This document shows, piece after piece, positions 42,203-50,525 of a stretch of 64,000 bases of DNA. Each line of letters starts with the position of its first letter. The stretch's first letter is position 1. Location of the stretch: positions 12,224 to 76,223 of the forward strand of contig CAZJAT010000007.1 of assembly GCA_964544145.1 (NCBI GenBank), read 5' to 3'. The DNA is from CAZJAT01 sp964544145 (lineage in GTDB: Bacteria > Hydrothermota > 32-111). The notes under the pieces are model-generated. The model was given only the letters and a program-made list of their open reading frames with translations, searched no databases and was not told the DNA's origin. The position numbers and the translations under genes are program-made.

Positions 42203-43386
42203 CTGCTTTCACCTGAAGGCAATTTAATAATAAAGGATGTACCCATATTTTTTTCTGTATAATCCAATTTCAATCTTCCTTTATGAAATTCCTCTATAAT
42301 CTTTTTTGTTAAAGGCAGACCAATGCCCCAGCCTCTGCTTTTGGTTGTAAATCCCGCATTGAATATGGAATCAATGTGTTTTCTCTCAATGCCTCTGCCA
42401 TTATCAGATATACGTGTTTCGACAAATCTGCCCTTTCTTTCAGTAACAACCTCAATGCGGCCGTTTTCCGAATTCTTCAGTGCATCTATGCTGTTCTTTA
42501 TAAGGTTTTCAAATGACCATTTTATTAACTCTCTATCACCCGTCACATTGCATTGTTCACTATTTATATAAATAATATCAATTTTATTTCTGCTTAATGA
42601 TGGTACCCTTTTTCTAAAATAATTGATTACCTCTGACACAATTTCATCCAGATTTATCAGTTCTATTGTCAGTGGTGAGCCGATTTTATTAAATCTCTTT
42701 GCTATTACATTCAGTCTCTGAGCATCTTCATTGATCCCATCAACAAGCTTACTGTCAATATTCTCAGATTTCAATATCTCAATCCAGCCGAATAATGATG
42801 AGAGGGGTGTACCTATCTGGTGAGCTGTTTCTTTAGCCATTCCGCCCCATATGTAATTTTCCGTACTCTTTCTGTACATTACATATCCATATATGCCAAG
42901 CACAAGAAATATGACTGATACAATCAATTGAAAAAATGGGGCAAATTGTATTCTCTTATACAGAGCATCTTCCCCATAATGAACAATGCCGAGTATCTTA
43001 TTCTGATATTTAATCTCAATAGGTGTATTCTCCCTATCCAGTTTGCTAATAATCCTGTCCATTTCTATTTTGTCTTCATCCGAAAGATTACCCGGGAATA
43101 TCTGATCAAATTTGCCTACATTTCTCCATGCAACAGGCATATTGTTCTCATCTGTAACTATTATAGGAAAACTGATTTTAGATATTACTTCCTCAAATAT
43201 AATCTCATCTGCATTACCTGTTTCAGTGAGATCACTGGAGAATCTTGCAAATATCCTTGTTTGTGATTTTGCATTTTCTTCCAATTTGAAAATGATGTCC
43301 TGAACATAGAGAAATGATGCAAGAGCTACAGTAATCATTGCAAATAAAAAATAGGTTTTCAGAAACAGAGGATTTTTACCCCTCAT
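42199..43386 (-). CDS. Membrane histidine kinase (PorY-like partner of PorX)
   Basis: The 395-residue protein has two membrane helices (about 10-30 and 148-171) around a periplasmic sensor of about 115 residues, then no clear HAMP, a HisKA helix with phosphoacceptor His189 in Ala-Lys-Glu-Thr-Ala-His-Gln-Ile-Gly-Thr-Pro, and an ATPase domain with the N box (Asn-Leu-Ile-x-Asn-Ser), G1 Asp-Asn-Gly-Arg-Gly and G2 Gly-Trp-Gly-Ile-Gly-Leu. The His-Gln-Ile-Gly-Thr-Pro form is common in FCB kinases. Overlap with porX makes it the obvious cognate sensor. Confidence 0.87.
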   Translation of the reverse strand: MRGKNPLFLKTYFLFAMITVALASFLYVQDIIFKLEENAKSQTRIFARFSSDLTETGNADEIIFEEVISKISFPIIVTDENNMPVAWRNVGKFDQIFPGNLSDEDKIEMDRIISKLDRENTPIEIKYQNKILGIVHYGEDALYKRIQFAPFFQLIVSVIFLVLGIYGYVMYRKSTENYIWGGMAKETAHQIGTPLSSLFGWIEILKSENIDSKLVDGINEDAQRLNVIAKRFNKIGSPLTIELINLDEIVSEVINYFRKRVPSLSRNKIDIIYINSEQCNVTGDRELIKWSFENLIKNSIDALKNSENGRIEVVTERKGRFVETRISDNGRGIERKHIDSIFNAGFTTKSRGWGIGLPLTKKIIEEFHKGRLKLDYTEKNMGTSFIIKLPSGESR

Positions 43387-45404
43387 TTTCCCCCTTCCAC
43401 CCTATTACGTCCTTTCTTTTTTGCTGAATAGAGAGCATCATCAACCCATCGCAGTAATGAATCCATTGTATTGGCATCATCCGGATATGAAACTGTACCG
43501 AGAGATAATGTAATATTAATATGCTCGGCAAAATCAAAATCCGTTACTTTATTCATAATTCTCTTTGCCAGTTTGAGTGTAAATGTTTTACTTGAACCCG
43601 GCAGAATGACAAAAAACTCATCACCTCCATATCTTGTTACAATATCCCCCTTTCTGACAATTGAGCGCAGAAGATCTGCCAATTCCCGAATAATCCTGTC
43701 CCCTACCATATGGCCATATGTATCATTTATCTCCTTGAAATAATCAATATCAATCATAATTATTGACAGGGGAATATTCAGGAGCTTTGATCTATCCAGT
43801 TCTTCCCTGAGACGGTTCATAAAATATCTGTAATTGAACATACCTGTCATACCATCAGTTACTGCCAGTTTTTCTGTTTCTTCATATTTGAATGTATTAT
43901 CAATAGCAGTAGACAGATGGGAAGCAATAATGGATATTATCCTCATATCATTCTCATCCAATGCATTAATTCCCTCTTTCTCAACATTTAATACACCAAT
44001 TATATGATTGGATATTTTCAAAGGTACGGCGATTTCCGATAAACTGATATCATTCCTTCCTATATATCTGGGATCTGAACCGGTATCCCTTACCAATACA
44101 GGGACATCATTTTCTGCCACCCATCCTGTGAGTCCCTCTCCTGATGAAATGGCACCTTTGTAATCCTCAAGATAATCCTTTTGATATCCCGAGAATGCCT
44201 TCACCTCCATCTGCCCCTCTTCATTGAACAGCCATACAGTTACATTTATATAATTGAAATTATCCTTAATCTCTTTAACAAGAAAATTGAGCATAGATTC
44301 GATATCCAGAAATGCAGTAAGATTGGATGATATCCTGTTGACTCGCTCCAGATCAGAAATCAAATCTTCCATTCGCCTGAATAGTTTTGAATTCTCTATA
44401 GCAAGTGAGGCCGTTTGAGCAAATGATTCCAGTAAATCAATTGCTTCCTTTATTTTTATATCCCTGTCAACAGGTTTATCAACTGAAATAATACCAATAA
44501 TATTACCTTCCTTCTCATAAAGGGGAATAAGCAGAATATCCTCAGGGTGCCAATGTGAATATTCATTGGGTTTTTCATCAGGTAATATGTAAGACAAATC
44601 GCTGATTTTCTGAATTCCTGATTCATTATGATTAATATAATATGATTTTGATATTCTGTTTTTTTCTACCATCAACTCCTTAACAGTTGAATAGGGAAGT
44701 TTTTGTGACTGCAGTTTTTCAAACACCTTTTTATCCAGCCCATATTGCGACAAACGCACAAATGCATTTTCCTGCTCATTGTACAATGATAATAATACAA
44801 CCTTAAAACCCAAGGATTCACTTATATACCTGCTTATAATATCCAGTATCCTATTCAATTCAAATGTGCTCTGCAGCAATCCTGCAAGTCTCTGCAATGT
44901 GCTTATTTTTTTAGTCAATGCCTTTATTCTTACATCTATTGACTGATTCAAATCCTTCATTTTGTTCAGATAAATCTTTGAAAACACAGCATCCAGTATA
45001 AATATAAATTCATGCATATCACTATGCAGTGATTTGGGAAATTCATTCATCCTGTAATGAACAAATAATGCTGTTTTTTCTTCATCATCAGTATAAACAT
45101 AATATTCCCTGTTTTTCTCCAATACAGTCTCATTATTCAGTTTCAAATCATAGATCAATGTATCAATATGATAATAATTATCATCCTGTTTTATTGCCAT
45201 TCTCTTCCAGTCAAATTCTTCTTTCTTCAGCATCAGTTTGCCATCTGCACTTCTGGATGATATAAAATAATTGTCATTTCTGCGGCTGAATAAGAGTAGA
45301 AAATCATCAATTCCGGCTCTGTAGAATATATCTATAAGACCTGAGATTAATGCGCCTTCTTCCTTTTCCTTTAATATGAATGAATACATATCCTTTAATA
45401 TCAT
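43383..45404 (-). CDS. GAF-GAF-GGDEF diguanylate cyclase
   Basis: The 673-residue protein has an N-terminal sensory segment (1-165) ending in a coiled coil, two GAF domains (about 180-345 and 355-505), and a GGDEF cyclase domain (about 515-673). The active motif Gly-Gly-Asp-Glu-Phe is at 593-597, and an inhibitory I-site Arg-x-x-Asp (584-587) sits five residues before it, so c-di-GMP feedback is expected. It is cytosolic, with no signal peptide or membrane segment. It is the first gene of the 20 kb unit that continues with the PorX/PorY-like pair. Its ATG is 6 bases after a TATAAT box. Confidence 0.92.
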   Translation of the reverse strand: MILKDMYSFILKEKEEGALISGLIDIFYRAGIDDFLLLFSRRNDNYFISSRSADGKLMLKKEEFDWKRMAIKQDDNYYHIDTLIYDLKLNNETVLEKNREYYVYTDDEEKTALFVHYRMNEFPKSLHSDMHEFIFILDAVFSKIYLNKMKDLNQSIDVRIKALTKKISTLQRLAGLLQSTFELNRILDIISRYISESLGFKVVLLSLYNEQENAFVRLSQYGLDKKVFEKLQSQKLPYSTVKELMVEKNRISKSYYINHNESGIQKISDLSYILPDEKPNEYSHWHPEDILLIPLYEKEGNIIGIISVDKPVDRDIKIKEAIDLLESFAQTASLAIENSKLFRRMEDLISDLERVNRISSNLTAFLDIESMLNFLVKEIKDNFNYINVTVWLFNEEGQMEVKAFSGYQKDYLEDYKGAISSGEGLTGWVAENDVPVLVRDTGSDPRYIGRNDISLSEIAVPLKISNHIIGVLNVEKEGINALDENDMRIISIIASHLSTAIDNTFKYEETEKLAVTDGMTGMFNYRYFMNRLREELDRSKLLNIPLSIIMIDIDYFKEINDTYGHMVGDRIIRELADLLRSIVRKGDIVTRYGGDEFFVILPGSSKTFTLKLAKRIMNKVTDFDFAEHINITLSLGTVSYPDDANTMDSLLRWVDDALYSAKKKGRNRVEGGK

Positions 45405-45410
45405 ATAGTT

Positions 45411-45438
45411 ATTATAAGTAAAATATTTAATGAGTCAA
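45411..45438 (-). promoter_or_regulatory. Sigma70-like promoter of the diguanylate cyclase/porX unit (leaderless)
   Basis: TTGACT (45433-45438), 16-base spacer, TATAAT (45411-45416), then 6 bases to the ATG at 45404. No SD. It starts the longest gene run in the window. Confidence 0.75.
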
Positions 45439-45464
45439 TGTAAATATTATGCATTTTTTGTCAA
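45437..45464 (-). promoter_or_regulatory. Possible second upstream promoter of the diguanylate cyclase unit
   Basis: TTGACA (45459-45464), 16-base spacer, TACATT (45437-45442). It is in tandem with the promoter at 45411 and overlaps its -35 box by two bases; it would give a leader of about 25 bases. Confidence 0.45.
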
Positions 45465-45479
45465 ATTATCTTGCTTCCA

Positions 45480-45492
45480 TGCAATTTTTGCA
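45480..45492. promoter_or_regulatory. Inverted repeat, possible operator between divergent genes
   Basis: A perfect 13-base inverted repeat TGCAA-TTT-TTGCA in the 180-base gap between the diguanylate cyclase gene (minus) and the clostripain-like gene (plus). The rest of the gap holds the listed promoters and a pair of TGCAT...TTTTGTCAAAT repeats (45450-45466 and 45549-45568). Confidence 0.4.
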
Positions 45493-45528
45493 CATTATTT
45501 ATTATTTAAATACTACTATAAACAGACA

Positions 45529-45558
45529 TTTACAATTGGTATATTTCTTGCATATTAT
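45529..45558 (+). promoter_or_regulatory. Promoter of the clostripain-like protease gene
   Basis: TTTACA (45529-45534), 18-base spacer, TATTAT (45553-45558). The SD AAGGAG at 45573-45578 lies 6 bases before the ATG, so this message has an ordinary leader. Confidence 0.6.
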
Positions 45559-45584
45559 TTTGTCAAATACACAAGGAGAAAAGA

Positions 45585-47330
45585 ATGAGAAAATTAATTT
45601 CATTTATGATTTTAGCAACACTTACGGTATTCATTTTTGCCAAACCATTTACATTGATGATTTATATATGCGGTGATAATAATCTATCAGGTGCAATGAA
45701 TGGTGATATTGATGAAATGGAGGCAGCATATGGCAGCCTCACAGGCAATCTGGATATAGTGTTGTGCGTTGATGGATCATCTTCATATGGCGGATATTAT
45801 GATGAAGCGGGAAATCATTCAGATACAAGATATTATCATCTATCCGGAGGCGGTAATGGCAGTGACAATACAATCAATGAAACTGCTGCCTCAGCACTTG
45901 GAGAAGAAAATATGGCTGATCCTCAGACATTGATTGATTTTGCCGACTGGACTGAGCAGCATTATCCTGCTGATGAATATGGACTTATTATATGGAATCA
46001 TGGTGCCGGCTGGGGAAAAGGCGATGTAATAACAAAGGGTGGAGTCAGCGATGATACTGATGGTGATTTCATGTCAGGCGGAGCTGGTGAATGGAGAGCC
46101 GCATTGGCTGGAGCAAGAGCACAGATCAAACAGGATTTTTATTTTATTGGTCATGACCTATGTGTTATGGCTTATATGGAAGTACTCTGGGATGAATATG
46201 ACATTGCTGAGATGATAGTTGGTTCAGAAGCCAATGAACCATATGACGGATGGTATTATAATCATTTCATCACATCGCTTGCAACAAGTAATCCTGCAAC
46301 ACATGCAGAACTTGGTTCAAATATAGTTAATGATTATTCTGATTATTACAGTTCAAGTGCAACAATGACATATAATGTCATCAATGATACAGAATATTAC
46401 AATGGCATAACTGAGAATCAATTCCTTGCACTGAGGGATCATATTGTGTGGCTTGCATATTATCTGATTACAGATGAAGGCGGCAGGGATGACTCTGATG
46501 TGCAGTCATGCATTGATGCAGCTGTAGAGATGTCAGGCGGTACATTCTATGAAGATTTCAAGGATATGTGGGATTTCTGTAATGAATTGACATTATATGC
46601 AAAATCAAAGGTCCCGTTTTCCACCAATGTTGTCACAGAAGCAAATGCTGTCAAATCACTTATTGAGGATATGAATCCTCAGCATTGGCAGGCAGGATTC
46701 ACGGGTTCAAAGGGACTTGGAATTTATTTGCCTGATGATGATAATATTTATTATTTTGAAGAACCCTATGATGCATCCAGTTTCCCTTGGGGCGGAAATG
46801 ATGCTGTTCAATGGACAGATTTCATCTATGGAGCAACAAGCACAACAACTCCAAGCAATTATTCCACAGCAATATCATCCGCAAATGCTACAATTGAAAA
46901 ATCAAAAACAGAGATTACAGTGAAATATGAAATAACAGGTGATTACTCATATGTTATTATTGAGAGAAATGGCAGTACAATAACAAAACTCTATGAAAGA
47001 AATGGATCATATACTGAAAGGATTGCGGAACCGGGTGAATATAATTATACTGTTAGGGCATTTACAAGTGATGGCAGTTCAAAGGAAGTATTCACAAAAT
47101 CATTTTTATATATCAATGAGAAACCCATAATAAGAAACAGCATACTTGTTACTGACGGTTTCTCCGATAAAGTAACATTCTTCTCTGTTGACGGCCGGCA
47201 TATCAATGTGAATGGGAAAGATTATCATTATGACATCTCAGGTCTCAATGAAGGAATGTATTTTGTAAAAATAGGCAGTGACACTTATAAAATGACAAAA
47301 ATTGACAAAAATAATACATTCATATATTAA
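45585..47330 (+). CDS. Secreted clostripain-family (C11) protease with T9SS-like C-terminal domain
   Basis: The 581-residue protein has a signal peptide (1-19) and a C11 caspase-like cysteine protease domain: catalytic His139 in Ile-Trp-Asn-His-Gly-Ala-Gly-Trp and Cys193 in His-Asp-Leu-Cys-Val-Met. After the protease (to about 420) comes an Ig-like linker. The last 80 residues form a T9SS type-A-like sorting domain (Val-Thr-Phe-Phe-Ser-Val-Asp-Gly-Arg, then Leu-Asn-Glu-Gly-Met-Tyr-Phe-Val-Lys). It is likely exported to the cell surface. A promoter and AAGGAG SD precede the ATG. Confidence 0.88.
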   Translation: MRKLISFMILATLTVFIFAKPFTLMIYICGDNNLSGAMNGDIDEMEAAYGSLTGNLDIVLCVDGSSSYGGYYDEAGNHSDTRYYHLSGGGNGSDNTINETAASALGEENMADPQTLIDFADWTEQHYPADEYGLIIWNHGAGWGKGDVITKGGVSDDTDGDFMSGGAGEWRAALAGARAQIKQDFYFIGHDLCVMAYMEVLWDEYDIAEMIVGSEANEPYDGWYYNHFITSLATSNPATHAELGSNIVNDYSDYYSSSATMTYNVINDTEYYNGITENQFLALRDHIVWLAYYLITDEGGRDDSDVQSCIDAAVEMSGGTFYEDFKDMWDFCNELTLYAKSKVPFSTNVVTEANAVKSLIEDMNPQHWQAGFTGSKGLGIYLPDDDNIYYFEEPYDASSFPWGGNDAVQWTDFIYGATSTTTPSNYSTAISSANATIEKSKTEITVKYEITGDYSYVIIERNGSTITKLYERNGSYTERIAEPGEYNYTVRAFTSDGSSKEVFTKSFLYINEKPIIRNSILVTDGFSDKVTFFSVDGRHINVNGKDYHYDISGLNEGMYFVKIGSDTYKMTKIDKNNTFIY

Positions 47331-47344
47331 TATACCTGCCATAT

Positions 47345-47372
47345 TTTAGGGCAGTCAATTGACTGCCCTAAA
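47345..47372. terminator. Perfect 28-base palindrome after the clostripain-like gene
   Basis: The left arm TTTAGGGCAGTCAA is followed at once by its exact complement, with no loop. It lies 15 bases after the stop at 47330 and just before the promoter of the next gene. As RNA it would form a strong stem, but no T run follows directly, so it could be a terminator or an operator. Confidence 0.5.
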
Positions 47373-47375
47373 CTC

Positions 47376-47404
47376 TTGAATTATTTTCCCTTTTATGTTA
47401 TAAA
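47376..47404 (+). promoter_or_regulatory. Promoter of the PpiD-like/tRNA-Met/tyrS unit
   Basis: TTGAAT (47376-47381), 17-base spacer, TATAAA (47399-47404). The SD AAGGAG at 47423-47428 precedes ATG 47438 by 9 bases. Confidence 0.6.
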
Positions 47405-47437
47405 TATAAATCTTAATCAATAAAGGAGATTAATATT

Positions 47438-49225
47438 ATGATGACATATTTACGAAAGAAAATGAAAGTAATTCTTATACTTGTTATTATTTTCTTTGTC
47501 GCATTCATTTTCCTTCAGTGGGGATTGAATATTACAAGCGGCAACACGCTAAAACAGGATGGCAGATATATAGCATATGTGGGGGGAGAGAAAGTCACCC
47601 GTGATATGTATGTCAGTAAAATCAATACTATCAGACAGGATTATATGAAGAATTCCGGAAGAACCTCAATTGATGAAAAAGAGGAGGAATATATACAGGA
47701 AGAAGCATTCAATACTATTGCAGATAATATTATATTCTCAAAGATAGAAAAAAAATACGGTTATTTTGCTACAAGCGATGAGATATCCGATATAATTATG
47801 AATGTACCGCCTCAGGAAGTGAGACAAAGTGAGAATTTCTATATTGAAGGTCAATTCTCAATTGATCTATACAAGCAATTTATTACGGACCCCAGAAATC
47901 GGGAATTCTACAATTATTATTACAGACAGATTGCTGAACAGCTTCCTAAATTAAAGATGCAGACAGACATCATCTCGGGAGTGAAGATAAATCAGGATGA
48001 AATATTACGAGAATTACGGATGAATGAGAGTAAATTCTCCATTGAATACGCAGTTATACCCAATAATTACAGCAAAGAAATCACCGTAAAGGATGAAGAG
48101 GCAAGATCCTATTATGATAACAATTCCGTTAAATTCTACCAAATGCCTAAAGCAGAGATTAAAATGATTATCATTAAAAAAGAAGCATCTGCACAGGATG
48201 TATTGATGGCAAAAGAGAATATTGATGGTTTACGTGATGATATTGTTAAGGGTAATATTGAATTCGGTAAAGCTGCATCACTCTATTCTGATGATTTCAA
48301 ATCAGCTGCTGAAAACGGTTCATTGGGATATATCAAGAGAGGGGTAACAGTTAAGGAATTTGATGAAATGGCATTTTCACTTAAAAAGGGTGAATTATCT
48401 ATGCCTGTCAAAACAGTGTTCGGATGGCATATATTGAAATGTGAGGATGTAAAAAGGGATTCAGTCAAGATAAGCCATATATTGATTAAAGTCAGTCCAT
48501 CATATGAAACTGTACAGACACAGTATGATAAAGTGAATCATTTGCTGGAACGAGTCAAGGAAATTGGGTTGGATGAAGCCGCACAGCAGGAAGGGTATGA
48601 TATTATCATTACACAGCCATTTGATTATATAACAGCTTATATATTTGAATTAAACAATTATGCTAGAAAAATAAGTGCATTTGTTACAAATTCTAAAATA
48701 GGCTCCATATCCAATGTCATAAATGAAGCAGATTATTTTGCAATATGCCAGATTGTCAGTAAAAAGGAAAAGGGCATACCTGCATTTGAGGATATTAAAA
48801 ATCTGGTAATCAACCGTATTATCAGGGAAAAGAAAAAAGTGCTGTCATCAATTCAGCTGTCAAATATTGTGAAAACAATGAATAATGAGAAGATAAGCCT
48901 CAAAAAATATGCAGATAATAACAATGTTAAGTATGTGAAAACGGATATGATATCACTGAACACCAAATTGGAGTATATCCCTGAAAGTTCAAAGCTTATA
49001 GGCGGAATACTTGCTTCAGAAGACAGTGGAATCTATTATGTAAGTGATTATGATAATGGCTATATATTCAGGGTTATAGACAGAAAAGAGGTTGTACTTG
49101 AGGAATCAAGAGAGCTTATTGACAAATATCATCAAATGCTTATAAATGAAAGGCAACAGGCAATTTTGAGGAACTGGGCTGCAACAATTACAGATATTTA
49201 CAAAATTAAAGATTTAAGATATTAA
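47438..49225 (+). CDS. Membrane-anchored peptidyl-prolyl isomerase (PpiD/SurA type)
   Basis: The 595-residue protein has one N-terminal membrane anchor (about 9-29), a SurA-N chaperone domain and a parvulin-type rotamase domain (about 230-345) with Ala-Ser-Leu-Tyr-Ser-Asp-Asp...Gly-Gly-like Gly-Ser-Leu-Gly-Tyr, Phe-Asp-Glu-Met-Ala-Phe-Ser-Leu-Lys-Lys-Gly-Glu and Val-Phe-Gly-Trp-His-Ile-Leu-Lys. A further PpiD-like C-terminal region follows. It is a periplasmic folding factor at the inner membrane. Two adjacent ATG codons (47438 and 47441) follow an AAGGAG SD. tRNA-Met and tyrS are downstream. Confidence 0.88.
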   Translation: MMTYLRKKMKVILILVIIFFVAFIFLQWGLNITSGNTLKQDGRYIAYVGGEKVTRDMYVSKINTIRQDYMKNSGRTSIDEKEEEYIQEEAFNTIADNIIFSKIEKKYGYFATSDEISDIIMNVPPQEVRQSENFYIEGQFSIDLYKQFITDPRNREFYNYYYRQIAEQLPKLKMQTDIISGVKINQDEILRELRMNESKFSIEYAVIPNNYSKEITVKDEEARSYYDNNSVKFYQMPKAEIKMIIIKKEASAQDVLMAKENIDGLRDDIVKGNIEFGKAASLYSDDFKSAAENGSLGYIKRGVTVKEFDEMAFSLKKGELSMPVKTVFGWHILKCEDVKRDSVKISHILIKVSPSYETVQTQYDKVNHLLERVKEIGLDEAAQQEGYDIIITQPFDYITAYIFELNNYARKISAFVTNSKIGSISNVINEADYFAICQIVSKKEKGIPAFEDIKNLVINRIIREKKKVLSSIQLSNIVKTMNNEKISLKKYADNNNVKYVKTDMISLNTKLEYIPESSKLIGGILASEDSGIYYVSDYDNGYIFRVIDRKEVVLEESRELIDKYHQMLINERQQAILRNWAATITDIYKIKDLRY

Positions 49226-49234
49226 TCTGCAAGT

Positions 49235-49306
49235 GGCGGCATAGCTCAGTGGTAGAGCAGAGGAATCATAATCCTCGTGTCCGGGGTTCAAATCCCTGTG
49301 CCGTCA
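49235..49306 (+). tRNA. tRNA-Met (anticodon CAT, probably elongator)
   Basis: I folded this by eye: 7-bp acceptor (GGCGGCA with TGCCGTC), T8-A9, 4-bp D stem (GCTC/GAGC), 5-bp anticodon stem (GAGGA/TCCTC) with loop ATCATAA and anticodon CAT, 5-bp variable region, and T stem CGGGG/CCCTG with loop TTCAAAT. All stems pair with at most G-T wobbles. The discriminator is A and CCA is not encoded. It lacks the three G-C pairs in the anticodon stem of initiator tRNA. tRNA-Ile2 (CAT modified to lysidine) cannot be fully excluded. Confidence 0.92.
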
Positions 49307-49322
49307 TTTTTCTAAATGTAAT

Positions 49323-50525
49323 ATGAATATTGATAAACAGATAGAAATACTTGTTCGCGATTGTGAAGAGGTATTACCGGAAAATGAATTAAAATCCAGA
49401 CTCATTGAATCTGATAAAGAGAAGAGACCTCTGAGGGTGAAACTCGGCATTGATGCAAGCGGCCCCGATGTCCATCTGGGTTTTACCATACCATTGAGAA
49501 AATTAAGGAAATTTCAGGAATTGGGTCACACAGCTATCTTGATTATTGGAGATTTTACCGGAAAAATAGGCGATCCGACAGGAAGGAATGTCACAAGGCC
49601 CCAATTGACTGATGAAGAGATCAATGAAAATATCAGAAATTACAAGAAACAGGTTTTTAAAATACTTGATCCTGAAAAGACTGAGATACGTTTTAACAGT
49701 GAATGGCTTGATATTATGAAACCTCAGGATATTGTAACACTATGTTCCAAATTCACTGTCGCAAGAATGCTTGAAAGGGATTATTTCTCACAACGTTATA
49801 AAGAGGGCATATCAATATCCATACATGAATTCCTATACCCATTATTCCAGGCATATGATTCTGTAGCAATAAAAGCCGATGTAGAGCTTGGCGGTACAGA
49901 TCAAACATTCAACCTCTTATTGGGCAGAAGTATACAAGAGGAGTATGGAGTTAAACCTCAGATAATCATGACAATGCCTATTCTTGAGGGCATTGACGGT
50001 ACTAGAAAGATGAGCAAGAGTTTCGGAAATTATATTGGTATCACTCAGACGCCAAAAGAGATTTTCGGACGCACAATGTCTATACCGGATGAGCTTATTA
50101 TAAAATACTTCAGATTAACAACAGATGTAGATGATAAATTCCTTTCAGATGCTGAAGAAAAATTAAATAATGGTGAAAATCCGAGAAATATCAAGGTTGC
50201 TCTTGCTAAAACAATTATTTCAATGTACTCAAGTAATGAACAGGCAGATCAGGCAGAGGAGGAATTTAACAGAATATTCAGAGGCGGAGGTATCCCAGAT
50301 AATATCAAGGAATATAAACTTGAAATGAACAAAGATTATCCGTTATTATCCCTGCTTAAAGAGCTTCACATGACAGATTCCAATTCCATGTCCAGGAGAA
50401 TGATTGAACAGGGTGCTGTAAAGATCAATCAGGAGAAAATCATTGATATCAATATGGCATACAAACCCTCAAATAATGATATTATACAGGTTGGTAAACG
50501 TAAATTTATCAAGATTACTCTGTAG
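49323..50525 (+). CDS. tyrS: Tyrosyl-tRNA synthetase
   Basis: A class I synthetase of 400 residues with the TyrRS signature Gly-Ile-Asp-Ala-Ser-Gly-Pro-Asp-Val-His-Leu-Gly-Phe (HIGH region, about 42-54), Leu-Gly-Gly-Thr-Asp-Gln-x-Phe-Asn in the tyrosine pocket, and Lys-Met-Ser-Lys-Ser (237-241). The C-terminal S4-like domain follows. The form is the longer TyrRS variant (YadB/TyrZ type) rather than the short one. It begins 16 bases after the 3' end of the tRNA, with no SD. Confidence 0.94.
   Translation: MNIDKQIEILVRDCEEVLPENELKSRLIESDKEKRPLRVKLGIDASGPDVHLGFTIPLRKLRKFQELGHTAILIIGDFTGKIGDPTGRNVTRPQLTDEEINENIRNYKKQVFKILDPEKTEIRFNSEWLDIMKPQDIVTLCSKFTVARMLERDYFSQRYKEGISISIHEFLYPLFQAYDSVAIKADVELGGTDQTFNLLLGRSIQEEYGVKPQIIMTMPILEGIDGTRKMSKSFGNYIGITQTPKEIFGRTMSIPDELIIKYFRLTTDVDDKFLSDAEEKLNNGENPRNIKVALAKTIISMYSSNEQADQAEEEFNRIFRGGGIPDNIKEYKLEMNKDYPLLSLLKELHMTDSNSMSRRMIEQGAVKINQEKIIDINMAYKPSNNDIIQVGKRKFIKITL

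Noticed and set aside
45441..45584. Small RNA or CRISPR in the largest gap
   Set aside because: I found only promoter boxes, one 13-base palindrome and a loose pair of repeats; there is no spacer-repeat array and no stable RNA fold.
49235..49306. Initiator tRNA-fMet
   Set aside because: The anticodon stem lacks the three G-C pairs, and the acceptor stem is fully paired at position 1-72, unlike an initiator.
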